64,000 nucleotides of DNA from Micromonospora mirobrigensis. GTDB taxonomy: Bacteria > Actinomycetota > Actinomycetes > Mycobacteriales > Micromonosporaceae. Below are positions 9,281 to 18,132 of this stretch, in pieces. The notes under the pieces are model-generated. The model had not been told where the DNA came from. It worked only from the letters and a program-made list of their open reading frames with translations, and did not search any database. Position 1 is the stretch's first letter. Each line of letters opens with the position of its first letter. The stretch is taken from assembly GCF_900091555.1 (NCBI RefSeq), contig NZ_FMCX01000008.1, positions 1-64,000 on the forward strand, written 5' to 3'. A program made the translations under genes and the position numbers.

Positions 9281-10636
9281 TTACGGACGCTCGACGTGCG
9301 CGCCGAGGTCGGCGAGCTTCTTCTCGAAGTCCTCGTAGCCCCGGTTGATCAGGTCGACGCCGTACACCCGGGAGGTGCCCTCGGCGGCCAGCGCGGCGAT
9401 CAGGTGGCTGAAACCGGCCCGCAGGTCCGGGATGACCAGGTCGGCCGCGTGCAGCTTGCTCGGGCCGGCGATCACCGCGGAGTGCTTGAAGTCGCGGCGG
9501 CCGAACCGGCACGGGGTGCCGCCGAGGCAGTCCCGGTAGACCTGGATGTTGGCGCCCATCGTGTTCAGCGCCTCGGTGTAGCCCAGCCGCTGCTCGTAGA
9601 CCGTCTCGTGGACGATGGACAGGCCGCGGGCCTGGGTCAGCGCCACCACCAGGGGCTGCTGCCAGTCGGTCATGAAACCGGGGTGCACGTCGGTCTCCAG
9701 CGCGACCGCGTTCAGCTCGCCGCCCGGGTGCCAGAACCGGATGCCGCCCTCCTGGCCCGGGTCGCCCAGCTTCGGCGCGCGGGCGTCGGTGACCTCGTAC
9801 GCGCCGCCGATCGACCGGAAGATGTTCAGGAAGGTCATCATGTCGACCTGCTGCGCGCCGAGCACCTCGACGTGACCGCGGGTGGCCAGCGCGGCGGCCG
9901 CCCAGCTCGCCGCCTCGATCCGGTCCGGGATGGGCCGGTGGGTGTAGCCGCTGAGCCGGGGCACGCCCTGGATCTCGATGACCCGGTCGGTGTGCACGGT
10001 GATGATCGCGCCCATCTTCTGCAGGATGCAGATCAGGTCGATGATCTCCGGCTCGACGGCGGCGTTGCGCAGCTCGGTGACGCCCTTGGCCATCACGGCG
10101 GTCAGCAGCACCTGCTCGGTGGCGCCCACGCTCGGGTACGGCAGGGAGAACTTGGTGCCGTGCAGGCCGTTGGGCGCGGTCAGGTGCAGACCCTCGGGGG
10201 TCTTCTCGACGACCGCGCCGAACTCGCGCAGCGCCTGCATGTGGAAGTCGATCGGACGCGGGCCGATGTGGCAGCCGCCGAGGTCCGGGATGAACGCGTG
10301 GCCCAGGCGGTGCAGCAGCGGGCCGCAGAACAGGATCGGGATCCGGCTGGAACCCGCGTGCACGTTGATCTGGTCGGTGCTGGCGCTCTCGACGTTCGCC
10401 GGGTCGAAGACCAGCTCGCCGTCCTCGTCGCCGTCGGTCACCTTGACCCCGTGCAGGCCGAGCAGGCCCCGGACCACCTCGACGTCGCGGATGCTCGGTA
10501 CGTCGAACAGCCGGCTGGGGCTGTCGCCCAGCAGGGCCGCCACCATCGCCTTGGAGACCAGGTTCTTCGCGCCGCGAACGCGGATCCGCCCTTCGAGCGG
10601 GGTACCTCCGTGTACGACAAGTACGTCGTCGGTCAA
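9281..10636 (-). CDS. murA: UDP-N-acetylglucosamine 1-carboxyvinyltransferase (MurA)
   Basis: MurA transfers enolpyruvate from PEP to UDP-GlcNAc, the first committed step of peptidoglycan synthesis in the cytoplasm. Seen here: K24-N25 in RGAKN, the catalytic loop LGGCHIGPRPIDFH with C122 (the fosfomycin target Cys), and a length of 451 aa typical for the family. The TTG start has GGAGG five nt upstream. The 49 codons above it are open but lack family similarity. Actinobacteria often carry more than one MurA homologue, so this may be the main enzyme or a paralogue. It is transcribed alone, with an AT-richer gap toward nadA. Confidence 0.92.
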   Translation of the reverse strand: MTDDVLVVHGGTPLEGRIRVRGAKNLVSKAMVAALLGDSPSRLFDVPSIRDVEVVRGLLGLHGVKVTDGDEDGELVFDPANVESASTDQINVHAGSSRIPILFCGPLLHRLGHAFIPDLGGCHIGPRPIDFHMQALREFGAVVEKTPEGLHLTAPNGLHGTKFSLPYPSVGATEQVLLTAVMAKGVTELRNAAVEPEIIDLICILQKMGAIITVHTDRVIEIQGVPRLSGYTHRPIPDRIEAASWAAAALATRGHVEVLGAQQVDMMTFLNIFRSIGGAYEVTDARAPKLGDPGQEGGIRFWHPGGELNAVALETDVHPGFMTDWQQPLVVALTQARGLSIVHETVYEQRLGYTEALNTMGANIQVYRDCLGGTPCRFGRRDFKHSAVIAGPSKLHAADLVIPDLRAGFSHLIAALAAEGTSRVYGVDLINRGYEDFEKKLADLGAHVERP

Positions 10637-10848
10637 CGCAACCTCCAGCGCGTCGGGTGGTGCCGGGTGAGGGGTGGGCCCGCGATCTGTATCGCTACCC
10701 GGAATGCGGCCAGGTGAAAACGGCCCGCGTGTGTCGTCGCCTGAGGCAGCATAGCCCTCGGTGACGAGAATGGACCCGGTCACATCACCCGGACGGCCTT
10801 AATTGGGGTGTCCGGTACGTTTCCGTGTCAGCTCGTCACCGAGGGTGA

Positions 10849-12048
10849 TCAGCGTGCGGTGGGCGGCGGGGTGTCCGCGCCAGGCAGGGCGAGCATCTGG
10901 TCCAGGGCCACCCGGGCGTGGTGCGCGGTGTCCGGGTCCACCGTGATCTGGTTGACCACCCGGCCGGCGACCAGCTCCTCCAGCGCCCAGACCAGGTGCG
11001 GCAGGTCGATCCGGTTCATCGTCGAGCAGTAGCAGACGGCCTTGTCCAGGAACATGATCTGCTTGTCCGGGTGGGCCAGGGCCAGCCGGCGGACCAGGTT
11101 CAGTTCGGTGCCGACCGCCCAGGCCGAGCCGGCCGGGGCCGCCTCGATGGCCTTGATGATGTATTCGGTGGAGCCGACGAGGTCGGCGGCGGTGACCACC
11201 TCGTGCCGGCACTCCGGGTGGACCAGCACGTTCACCCCCGGCACCCGCTCCCGGACGTCGTTGACGCTGTCCAGGGTGAAGCGGCCGTGCACCGAGCAGT
11301 GCCCGCGCCACAGGATCATCTTGGCGTCGCGCAGCTGCTCCGCGGTGAGCCCACCGTTGGGCTTGTGCGGGTCCCAGAGCACGCAGTCGTCCAGCGAGAA
11401 GCCCATCTCCAGCACCGCCGTGTTGCGGCCCAGGTGCTGGTCGGGGAAGAAGAACACCTTGGAGCCCTGCTCGTACGCCCACTCCAGAGCCCGCCGGGCG
11501 TTCGACGAGGTGCAGACCACCCCGCCGTTGCGCCCCACGAAGCCCTTGATGTCGGCGGAGGAGTTCATGTACGTCACCGGCACGGTGTCGCCCGCGATGC
11601 CCAGCTCGGTCAGCACGTCCCAGGCGGTCTCGACCTGGGACAGCACCGCCATGTCGGCCATCGAGCAGCCGGCCGCCAGGTCCGGCAGGATCACCTTCTG
11701 CGCGTCGGAGGTGAGGATGTCGGCGCTCTCCGCCATGAAGTGCACGCCGCAGAAGACGATGTACTCCGCGTCCGGGCGGGCCGCCGCCTCCCGGGCCAGC
11801 TTGAACGAGTCGCCGGTCACGTCGGCGAACTGGATCACCTCGTCGCGCTGGTAGTGGTGACCCAGCACGAAGACCTTCGTGCCGAGCGCGGCCTTGGCCG
11901 CCGCAGCCCGGGCCACCAGGTCCGGATCGCTCGGCGCCGGCAGGTCACCCGGACACTCCACGCCACGCTCGGTGGCGGGATCGCTGCCACGGCCGAGGAG
12001 CAGCAGCGCGGTGGCGGTGTTGGAGGGCTCAACCCAGGTCGAAGTCAC
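10849..12048 (-). CDS. nadA: Quinolinate synthase (NadA)
   Basis: NadA condenses iminoaspartate with dihydroxyacetone phosphate to quinolinate in NAD synthesis, using a [4Fe-4S] cluster. The 399-aa product shows LGHHYQRDEV near residue 62, FCGVHFMAE with C100, GGVVCTSSNA with C179, HPECRH with C280 and a terminal CYCSTM with C339/C341. The conserved set includes the cluster cysteines. The GTG start follows a GGGGGC run, and the upstream 100 codons of open frame are not MurA- or NadA-like. nadB and nadC are not adjacent in this window, unlike the usual nadABC arrangement. It is divergent from glycerate kinase, with 67 bp between start codons. Confidence 0.94.
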   Translation of the reverse strand: MTSTWVEPSNTATALLLLGRGSDPATERGVECPGDLPAPSDPDLVARAAAAKAALGTKVFVLGHHYQRDEVIQFADVTGDSFKLAREAAARPDAEYIVFCGVHFMAESADILTSDAQKVILPDLAAGCSMADMAVLSQVETAWDVLTELGIAGDTVPVTYMNSSADIKGFVGRNGGVVCTSSNARRALEWAYEQGSKVFFFPDQHLGRNTAVLEMGFSLDDCVLWDPHKPNGGLTAEQLRDAKMILWRGHCSVHGRFTLDSVNDVRERVPGVNVLVHPECRHEVVTAADLVGSTEYIIKAIEAAPAGSAWAVGTELNLVRRLALAHPDKQIMFLDKAVCYCSTMNRIDLPHLVWALEELVAGRVVNQITVDPDTAHHARVALDQMLALPGADTPPPTAR

Positions 12049-12115
12049 GCCCCCATGGTCCCACAGCGCCGCCGCCGCGCAGCCGTCCCCGGTGTGGGCT
12101 GCCACACTGCTCGGC

Positions 12116-13252
12116 ATGCGCGTGCTGCTCTGCCCGGACAAGTTCGCCGGCACCCTGGACGCCCCGGCGGTGGCCACCGCGGTGGCCCGCGGGTGGCGGG
12201 AGGTGGCCCCCGCCGACGACCTGCTCGTCCGGCCGCTGGCCGACGGGGGACCGGGCTTCGTCGCCGTGCTCGCCGACGCCCTCGGTGGGCGCCGGCTGCC
12301 GGTGCCCACCGTCGACCCGCTCGGCCGGCCGGTCACCGGTGAGATCCTGGTCACCGACGACGGCACCGCCTACCTGGAGAGCGCCCAGGCCTGCGGCCTG
12401 CACCTGCTCACCGCCGCCGAACGCGACCCGAGGGCCACCACCTCGTACGGGCTGGGCGCCCTGGTCACCGCCGCGGTGGAGGCGGGCGCCCGGACGGTGG
12501 TGATCGGGCTGGGCGGCTCGGCCACCAACGACGGCGGCGCCGGCCTGTTCACCGCGCTCGGGGCCACCCCGCTCGACGCGGCCGGCACGGCCCTGCCGTA
12601 CGGCGGGGCGGCGCTGGCCGCGGTCGCCGCGCTGGACGGCGCGCCCCGGCTGCGCGACGCCCGGCTGGTCGCCGCCACCGACGTCGACAACCCGCTGCTC
12701 GGCCTGCACGGCGCCAGCAACGTCTACGGCCCGCAGAAGGGCGCCGACCGGGCCGACGTGCTGCTGCTCGACGCCGCGCTGGAGCGCTGGGCCGCCGTCC
12801 TGGAACGCGACCTGCCGGGCTGCCCGCCGGGGCTGGGCGCGTTGCCCGGCGGCGGCGCCGCCGGCGGCCTCGGCGCGGCGATCCTCGCCCTCGGCGGCCG
12901 CTGCGAGTCGGGGATCGGCCTGGTCACCCGGGCCATCGGGCTGGAGGCCGCGCTGGACACCTGCGACCTGGTGGTCACCGGCGAGGGCTCCTTCGACCAC
13001 CAGTCGCTGCGCGGCAAGGTGGTCGCCGGGGTGGCCGGGGCGGCCCGGGACCGGGGGGTGCCCTGCGTGGTGCTCGCCGGGCGGGTCAGCACCGGCCGGC
13101 GGGAGGCCGCCGCCGCCGGCGTGACCGACGCGTACAGCCTGGTGGAGCACTTCGGCGGGGAGGAGAACGGCGGGGTCGAGGCGGCGATGGGCCGCCCCGC
13201 CGAGGGGCTGCGCGCGCTCGGCGCCCGGCTGGCCCGGCAGTGGAGCCGCTGA
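12116..13252 (+). CDS. Glycerate kinase (GlxK/GarK family)
   Basis: The enzyme phosphorylates D-glycerate using ATP. The 378-aa product has the family N-terminus MRVLLCPDKFAGTLDA (canonical PDSFKGSL-like site), the glycine-rich VIGLGGSATNDGGAGL, and LVVTGEGSFDHQSLRGK toward the C-terminus. The ATG lies 7 nt after a CACACT box with no ribosome-binding site, possibly another leaderless start. The in-frame open sequence upstream overlaps nadA and was rejected. The same neighbour relation to the HesB gene is found in mycobacteria (memory). Confidence 0.9.
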   Translation: MRVLLCPDKFAGTLDAPAVATAVARGWREVAPADDLLVRPLADGGPGFVAVLADALGGRRLPVPTVDPLGRPVTGEILVTDDGTAYLESAQACGLHLLTAAERDPRATTSYGLGALVTAAVEAGARTVVIGLGGSATNDGGAGLFTALGATPLDAAGTALPYGGAALAAVAALDGAPRLRDARLVAATDVDNPLLGLHGASNVYGPQKGADRADVLLLDAALERWAAVLERDLPGCPPGLGALPGGGAAGGLGAAILALGGRCESGIGLVTRAIGLEAALDTCDLVVTGEGSFDHQSLRGKVVAGVAGAARDRGVPCVVLAGRVSTGRREAAAAGVTDAYSLVEHFGGEENGGVEAAMGRPAEGLRALGARLARQWSR

Positions 13253-13390
13253 GCGCCGCGACTGCACGCCACCGGAGGTGACCTCGGCCGGTGCGGCGTA
13301 CGATCGGATCTGGACCACACCGGGAATCACCGGCCGACGCGCTACGTTGGCCGTGACGTCCGGACCCATACCGCGCAGGGAGATTTCCAC

Positions 13391-13759
13391 GTGACCACGC
13401 CAGCGCAGACCGAGTCGACCGAGGCCCAGGCCCCTACGTCCATCGTCCTCACCGACGTCGCGGCGGAGAAGGTCAAGGCCCTGATCGAGCAGGAGGGCCG
13501 CGACGACCTGCGGCTCCGGGTCGCGGTGCAGCCGGGCGGCTGCTCCGGCCTGCGGTACCAGCTCTTCTTCGACGAGCGTTCGCTCGACGGTGACGTCGTC
13601 AGCGACTTCGGCGGCGTCGAGGTGGTCGTCGACCGGATGAGCGCGCCCTACCTGGCCGGCGCGACGATCGACTTCGCCGACCGGATCGACGCCCAGGGCT
13701 TCACCATCGACAACCCGAACGCCGGCAACTCCTGCGCCTGCGGCGACTCGTTCAGCTGA
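13391..13759 (+). CDS. erpA: Iron-sulfur cluster insertion protein ErpA (A-type carrier)
   Basis: This A-type Fe-S carrier delivers clusters to apo-proteins. The 122-aa product has the three cluster cysteines: C51 in GGCSG, and C115 and C117 in SCACGDSFS. The GTG start follows AGGGAGAT at good spacing. A weak promoter-like TACGTT lies about 45 bp upstream. It sits next to enzymes that need Fe-S clusters (NadA) and upstream of the Rieske/cytochrome genes. It is monocistronic, ended by a strong hairpin. Confidence 0.93.
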   Translation: MTTPAQTESTEAQAPTSIVLTDVAAEKVKALIEQEGRDDLRLRVAVQPGGCSGLRYQLFFDERSLDGDVVSDFGGVEVVVDRMSAPYLAGATIDFADRIDAQGFTIDNPNAGNSCACGDSFS

Positions 13760-13810
13760 GTCCCGCCGGCCGGGCCCGGGCCGAGCGGTCCGGCGCGCCG
13801 AGCTGACCCG

Positions 13811-13848
13811 ACGGCGGATCGCCCCACCAGGGGCGGTCCGCCGTTTGT
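13811..13848 (+). terminator. Rho-independent-like terminator after erpA
   Basis: A 15-bp stem (ACGGCGGATCGCCCC pairing with GGGGCGGTCCGCCGT, one G-U wobble) with an ACCA loop is followed by TTTGTCG. It cleanly separates erpA from the PfkB kinase gene. Confidence 0.85.
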
Positions 13849-13980
13849 CGTACCCGCGCGGGTGTCCGTACGGCGACGTCCGGATGTGCGTCCGGCGACC
13901 GGTTCTCCACCGACCGGTGACCGTCGTCCCGGTCCGACCGGTAGGCTGACCGCGCCGTGCTCCCGACCACGAGGGTTGAC

Positions 13981-14958
13981 ATGAAGATCGCCGTGACCGG
14001 CTCGATCGCGACCGACCACCTGATGAGCTTCCCCGGTCGCTTCGCCGACCAGCTCATCGCCGACCAGCTGGACAAGGTCTCGCTCTCCTTCCTGGTCGAC
14101 GAACTGGTCCTCCGGCGCGGCGGCACCGCCGCCAACATCGCCTTCGGCATGGCCCAGCTGGGGCTGCGCCCGGTGCTGCTCGGCGCGGTCGGCGCGGACT
14201 TCGCCGACTACCGCTCCTGGCTGGAGCGGCACGGCGTCGACTGCGACTCGGTGCACGTCAGCGAGGTGGCGCACACCGCCCGCTTCGTCTGCACCACCGA
14301 CACCGACATGTGCCAGATCGCCTCCTTCTACGCCGGCGCGATGAGCGAGGCCCGCAACATCGAGCTGGCCCCCGTCGCCCAGCGGCTGGGTGGGCTGGAC
14401 CTGGTGCTGGTCAGCGCCAACGACCCGGCCGCGATGGTCCGGCACTCGGCCGAGTGCCGGGAGCGGGGCTACCCGTTCGTCGCCGACCCGTCGCAGCAGC
14501 TCGCCCGGATGGACGGCGCCGACGTGCTCGGCCTGGTCGACGGCGCGGAATACCTGATGACCAACGAGTACGAGAAGTCGCTGCTGCTGAGCAAGGCCGG
14601 ACTCACCGACGAGCAGCTGCTCGACCGGGTGAAGGTGCGGGTCACCACGCTGGGCAAGCAGGGCGTGGAGATCGTCGGGCGGGAGATCGGCACCATCCAC
14701 GTTCCGATCGCCCGGGAGATCCAGGCCGTCGACCCCACCGGCGTCGGCGACGGCTTCCGGGCCGGCTTCTTCGCCGCGCTCAACTGGGGCGTCGGCCTGG
14801 AGCGGGCCGCCCAGGTCGGCTGCCTGCTCGCCACCCTCGTGCTGGAGAACTTCGGCGGCCAGGAGTACGAGGTGCGCCCCGACCTGTTCGTCAAGCGCCT
14901 CGCCGAGTCGTACGGCGACGCCGCCGCCGAGGACGTGCGGCCGCACCTGCTGCCGTGA
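13981..14958 (+). CDS. PfkB-family carbohydrate/adenosine kinase
   Basis: This ribokinase-fold enzyme of 325 aa has the N-terminal glycine pair region RRGGTAANIAFG and the C-terminal signature DPTGVGDGFRAGF, whose Asp is the catalytic base. The closest remembered relatives are the mycobacterial AdoK/CbhK proteins, which phosphorylate adenosine, so adenosine kinase is likely but sugar kinase cannot be excluded. The ATG was chosen over an upstream GTG because family members begin MKIAVTGSIATDHL. Its last codons overlap the GTG of the next gene by 4 bp, so the two are co-translated. A TAGGCT -10-like box lies 33 nt upstream. Confidence 0.88.
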   Translation: MKIAVTGSIATDHLMSFPGRFADQLIADQLDKVSLSFLVDELVLRRGGTAANIAFGMAQLGLRPVLLGAVGADFADYRSWLERHGVDCDSVHVSEVAHTARFVCTTDTDMCQIASFYAGAMSEARNIELAPVAQRLGGLDLVLVSANDPAAMVRHSAECRERGYPFVADPSQQLARMDGADVLGLVDGAEYLMTNEYEKSLLLSKAGLTDEQLLDRVKVRVTTLGKQGVEIVGREIGTIHVPIAREIQAVDPTGVGDGFRAGFFAALNWGVGLERAAQVGCLLATLVLENFGGQEYEVRPDLFVKRLAESYGDAAAEDVRPHLLP

Positions 14959-15494
14959 CCGGGTCGCCGGCCGACGTGAGCGCCGCCCCCACCGGGGGCG
15001 GGCCGCTGCTGGTGGCCTTCGCCGGCCTGCCCGGCGTGGGCAAGAGCACCCTCGCCGCCCGGGTCGGCGCGGCGCTGTCCGCGCCGGTGCTGCCGGTGGA
15101 CCCGGTCGAGCGGGCGATGGCCCGCTACGGCCTGGTCGGTGACGTGCCGGGGATGGCCGCGTACGGCGCCGTCGCCGGGCTGGCCGAGGTGCAGTTGGGG
15201 CTCGGGCTGAGCGTCGTGGTGGACGCGGTCAACCCGGTGGCCAGCGCCCGCGGGCTCTGGCACGACCTGGCCGAGCGGGCCGGGGTGCCGCTGCGGGTGG
15301 TCGAGGTGCACTGCGGCGACGAGACGGAGCACCGCCGCCGGGTCGAGGCCCGACAGCCGGACGAGCACTACCCGACCTGGGAGCAGACCCTGGTCCGCCG
15401 GGCCGGGTACGAGCCCTATGTCGGTCCGCGCCTGGTCGTGGACACCGCGGTCGACACCGACCCCCTCCCCGGCATCCTCGCCTACCTCCGCTGA
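14955..15494 (+). CDS. P-loop kinase (AAA/adenylylsulfate-kinase-like)
   Basis: The 179-aa soluble protein has Walker A GLPGVGKST near residue 25 and an Asp-rich LSVVVDAVNPVASARGLW segment that may serve as Walker B. This is typical of small P-loop phosphotransferases such as gluconate- or chloramphenicol-kinase-like proteins. The GTG overlaps the stop of the upstream PfkB kinase gene (GTGA), so it belongs to the same operon and may act on a related metabolite. Substrate is unknown. It ends about 30 bp before a palindromic repeat. Confidence 0.8.
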   Translation: MTGSPADVSAAPTGGGPLLVAFAGLPGVGKSTLAARVGAALSAPVLPVDPVERAMARYGLVGDVPGMAAYGAVAGLAEVQLGLGLSVVVDAVNPVASARGLWHDLAERAGVPLRVVEVHCGDETEHRRRVEARQPDEHYPTWEQTLVRRAGYEPYVGPRLVVDTAVDTDPLPGILAYLR

Positions 15495-15523
15495 CCCCGT
15501 CCGCCGCGCTGCCGGCGACGGTG

Positions 15524-15587
15524 GGCGGCATCTTCCGGGAAAGTGCTGCCTCCGCGCGTCCGGTGACGGCACCTTCCCCGAACTTGC
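15524..15587. repeat. Palindromic intergenic element, copy 1
   Basis: Imperfect inverted repeat between two convergent genes. The outer sequences GGCGGCATCTTCC and CTTCCCCGAACTTGC and the internal GTGCTGCCTC closely match the element at 34639-34694. About 15 of 20 arm positions pair. It may also act as a terminator for the kinase operon. Confidence 0.6.
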
Positions 15588-15603
15588 GCGGGCGGGGGAG
15601 GCG

Positions 15604-15849
15604 TCAGCTGGTGCGGCGGACGTCGTAGGCGTCCGGGTGCGCCGCCACGAACTCCTGGCCGCGCATCCGGCACCACGCCGGGATGTCCACCGCAGCGGCC
15701 GGGTCGTCGGCGAGCACCCGCACCACCGCGCCGACCGGCAGCTCCGGCAGCCGCCGGGCCAGGTTGATCACCGGCAGCGGGCAGCGCTGACCCCGGCAGT
15801 CGAGCACCTCGTCCGGCACCGGCCCGCCGGCGCGGTCCGCTCCGCTCAC
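15604..15849 (-). CDS. TusA-like sulfur carrier protein
   Basis: This 81-aa sulfurtransferase carries the CPxP motif with active cysteine (DCRGQRCPLPVINLARR, Cys about residue 24) and the family's second half (GAVVRVLADDPAAAVDIPAW). TusA-family proteins accept persulfide sulfur from cysteine desulfurases and pass it on, for example for tRNA thiolation or cofactors. The GTG start overlaps the stop of the cysteine desulfurase gene (GTGA), a direct operon and functional link. The long open frame running upstream through the desulfurase gene is a shadow. Confidence 0.9.
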   Translation of the reverse strand: MSGADRAGGPVPDEVLDCRGQRCPLPVINLARRLPELPVGAVVRVLADDPAAAVDIPAWCRMRGQEFVAAHPDAYDVRRTS

Positions 15850-16997
15850 AGGCCCGTCACCCCCGCCTCGGCCCGCAGGTCGGCGACGATCCCCGGCAGC
15901 TCGGCCAGGAACCGCTCCACGTCCGCCTCGGTGGTCTCCCGGTGCAGCGACACCCGCACGTTGCCGTGCGAGAGGACCCCCATCGCCTCCAGCACGTGCG
16001 ACGGGCGCAACGTCGACGAGGTGCACGACGAGCCGGAGGAGACCGCGAAGCCGCGCCGGTCCAACGCGTGCAGCAGCGCCTCCCCGTCGACGTACAGGCA
16101 GGAGAAGGTGACCAGGTGCGGCAGCCGGTCCACCGGGTCGCCGACCACCTCCACGTCCGGCACCTCGGCGGCCACCCGGGCCCGGATCCGGTCCACCAGC
16201 GGCGCCAGCCGGGCCGCCTCCGCCGCCGCGTCGGCCACCGCCGCGCGCAGGCTCGCCGCCGCCGCCACCGCCGCCGGCAGGTTCACCACCCCGGGGGTAC
16301 GCCCCGACTCCCGCTCGTCGGCCGGCCACGGCGACTCCCACCGGGTGCCCTTGCGGACCACCAGCAACCCCACGCCGGGCGGCCCGCCCCACTTGTGCGC
16401 GCTGGCCGTCAGCACCGACCACCCCGCCGGCAGCGGCACCCGGCCGACCAGCTGCGCGGCGTCCACGTGCAGCGGCACGCCCGCGTCGGCGCAGGCGGCG
16501 GCCGCCGCCGGCACCGGTTGCACGGTGCCCACCTCGTGACTGGCGCCGATCAGCGTGGCGAACGCCACCCCGGGGGCGGCCACCGCAGCCGCCCAGGCGG
16601 CCAGGTCCAGCCCGCCCAGCCGGTCCACCGGCACCGACACCGCCGTGCCGCCGCGCGCCTCGTGCCACTGCGCGGCGTGCAGCACCGCCGAGTGCTCGAT
16701 CGCCGAGTGCACCAGCGTGCCGCCGACCCGCCGCCGACCGGTCAACCCGCCGAGCACCGCCGAGTGCGCCGCCGCCGTACCGCTGGGGGTGAAGGAGAGC
16801 TCGTCCGCGCGTACGCCGATGGCCTGCGCGGCGGCCTCGCGCGCGGCGTCCAGGAGCTGGCGGGCCCGGCGGGCCTGGCCGTAGAGGCGGGCCGGGTCCG
16901 CCCAGCCGTCGTCGAGGGCGGCCAGCAGCGCCTGCCGGGCCACCGGATGCATCGGCGCGGCGGTGGCCGCGTCGAGGTAGACCGGGGAAGGGCTCAC
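15846..16997 (-). CDS. Cysteine desulfurase / class V aminotransferase
   Basis: This PLP enzyme of 383 aa releases sulfur from cysteine as persulfide. The PLP lysine is in SAHKWGGPPG, the PLP-ring His in GASHEVGTVQP, and the mobile-loop nucleophilic Cys in SSGSSCTSS. The GTG start gives the family N-terminus SPSPVYLDAATAAP with a GGGGACC site upstream. An earlier ATG would add 49 unconserved residues. Coupled to tusA, so the pair probably feeds a TusA relay. The canonical actinobacterial SUF operon enzyme is a different gene. It is divergent from ctaC. Confidence 0.9.
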   Translation of the reverse strand: MSPSPVYLDAATAAPMHPVARQALLAALDDGWADPARLYGQARRARQLLDAAREAAAQAIGVRADELSFTPSGTAAAHSAVLGGLTGRRRVGGTLVHSAIEHSAVLHAAQWHEARGGTAVSVPVDRLGGLDLAAWAAAVAAPGVAFATLIGASHEVGTVQPVPAAAAACADAGVPLHVDAAQLVGRVPLPAGWSVLTASAHKWGGPPGVGLLVVRKGTRWESPWPADERESGRTPGVVNLPAAVAAAASLRAAVADAAAEAARLAPLVDRIRARVAAEVPDVEVVGDPVDRLPHLVTFSCLYVDGEALLHALDRRGFAVSSGSSCTSSTLRPSHVLEAMGVLSHGNVRVSLHRETTEADVERFLAELPGIVADLRAEAGVTGL

Positions 16998-17168
16998 AGG
17001 TCCCCACGCTAGCCCGTCGTTATGCCCAAGATCCCACCGATGGGGGCGGACAGTGACCCCAAGGCGGTTGAGCCCGTCATGGTCGAGTAATCTGCGACCG
17101 TCGGTGACGCCTTTGCCGTGGTGTCGAGGGAAAGCCACCATCACGGCGCGCTAGGGAGGCAGGACCAG

Positions 17169-18122
17169 GTGGTCGCAAGGAGTTCGGAGGTACGGCCGTC
17201 GGCCGTACGGCACAGCGCGCGTCGGGGACGGGGTGCCGGTCGACTCGCCGGGCTCGGTCTCGGTGGTGCGGCGCTGCTGGTCCTGCTGACCGGCTGTGAC
17301 GTCGGCAAGACGTTCGGTGGCTTCGGCTGGCCGCAGGGCGGCATCTCGCCCGAGTCGCACCGCATGTACGACCTGTGGATCGCCTCCTGCATCGCGGCGC
17401 TCGCCGTCGGCGTGTTCGTGTGGGGCCTGATCTTCTGGTGCGTGGTGCGCTACCGCAAGCGCGGCAACGAGCTGCCGGTGCAGACCCGGTACAACCTGCC
17501 GATGGAGTTCCTCTACACGATCGCCCCGATCCTGATCGTGTCGGTGCTCTTCTACTACACCGCCATCGTGCAGACGGACGTGGACAAGACCACGAAGAAC
17601 CCGGACGTCACCGTCGAGGTCGTCGCGTTCAAGTGGAACTGGCAGTTCAACTACCGCGACGGGCAGGGCCGCGAGGCCAACACCGTGGCGTCGGTGCTCG
17701 GCACCAGCGAGGTCATCCCGATCCTGGTGCTGCCGACCGACCGGTCGATCCGGTTCGAGGAGCAGAGCCGCGACGTCATTCACTCGTTCTGGGTGCCGGA
17801 GCTGCTGTTCAAGCGGGACGTCATGCCGGGCAGCATCCGCAACGTCTTCGAGGTCTCCAAGCTCGACCAGGAGGGCGCGTACGTCGGCCGCTGCGCCGAG
17901 CTGTGCGGCAGCTACCACGCCTTCATGAACTTCGAGCTGCGGGTCGTCTCCCCGGAGAAGTACGACCAGTTCCTCGCCGCCAAGAAGTCGGGCAAGTCGA
18001 CGCAGGAGGCCCTCGAGTCGATCGGCGAGAAGCCGTACGCCGAGACCACCAAGCCGTTCGACACGCGGCGCAACACGGCCAACTTCAACCCCGACTCGGC
18101 CTCGGCCGGCGCGAGCAAGTGA
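17169..18122 (+). CDS. ctaC: Cytochrome c oxidase subunit II (CtaC), lipoprotein
   Basis: This is the CuA-bearing subunit of the aa3 oxidase. Seen: a lipobox LLTGC (C43) after a basic, hydrophobic signal, two transmembrane helices (ASCIAALAVGVFVWGLIFWC and FLYTIAPILIVSVLFYY), the FKWNWQF motif, and CuA ligands in GRCAELCGSYHAFM (C242, C246, H250) plus HSFWVPE. Length is 317 aa. The GTG start follows GGGAGG; an earlier in-frame GTG is possible. A TAATCT -10-like box lies about 75 bp upstream. In actinobacteria the enzyme forms a supercomplex with bcc. It is followed 10 bp later by ctaF, with no ctaD between them. Confidence 0.95.
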   Translation: MVARSSEVRPSAVRHSARRGRGAGRLAGLGLGGAALLVLLTGCDVGKTFGGFGWPQGGISPESHRMYDLWIASCIAALAVGVFVWGLIFWCVVRYRKRGNELPVQTRYNLPMEFLYTIAPILIVSVLFYYTAIVQTDVDKTTKNPDVTVEVVAFKWNWQFNYRDGQGREANTVASVLGTSEVIPILVLPTDRSIRFEEQSRDVIHSFWVPELLFKRDVMPGSIRNVFEVSKLDQEGAYVGRCAELCGSYHAFMNFELRVVSPEKYDQFLAAKKSGKSTQEALESIGEKPYAETTKPFDTRRNTANFNPDSASAGASK

Positions 18123-18132
18123 GGAGGCGGGC

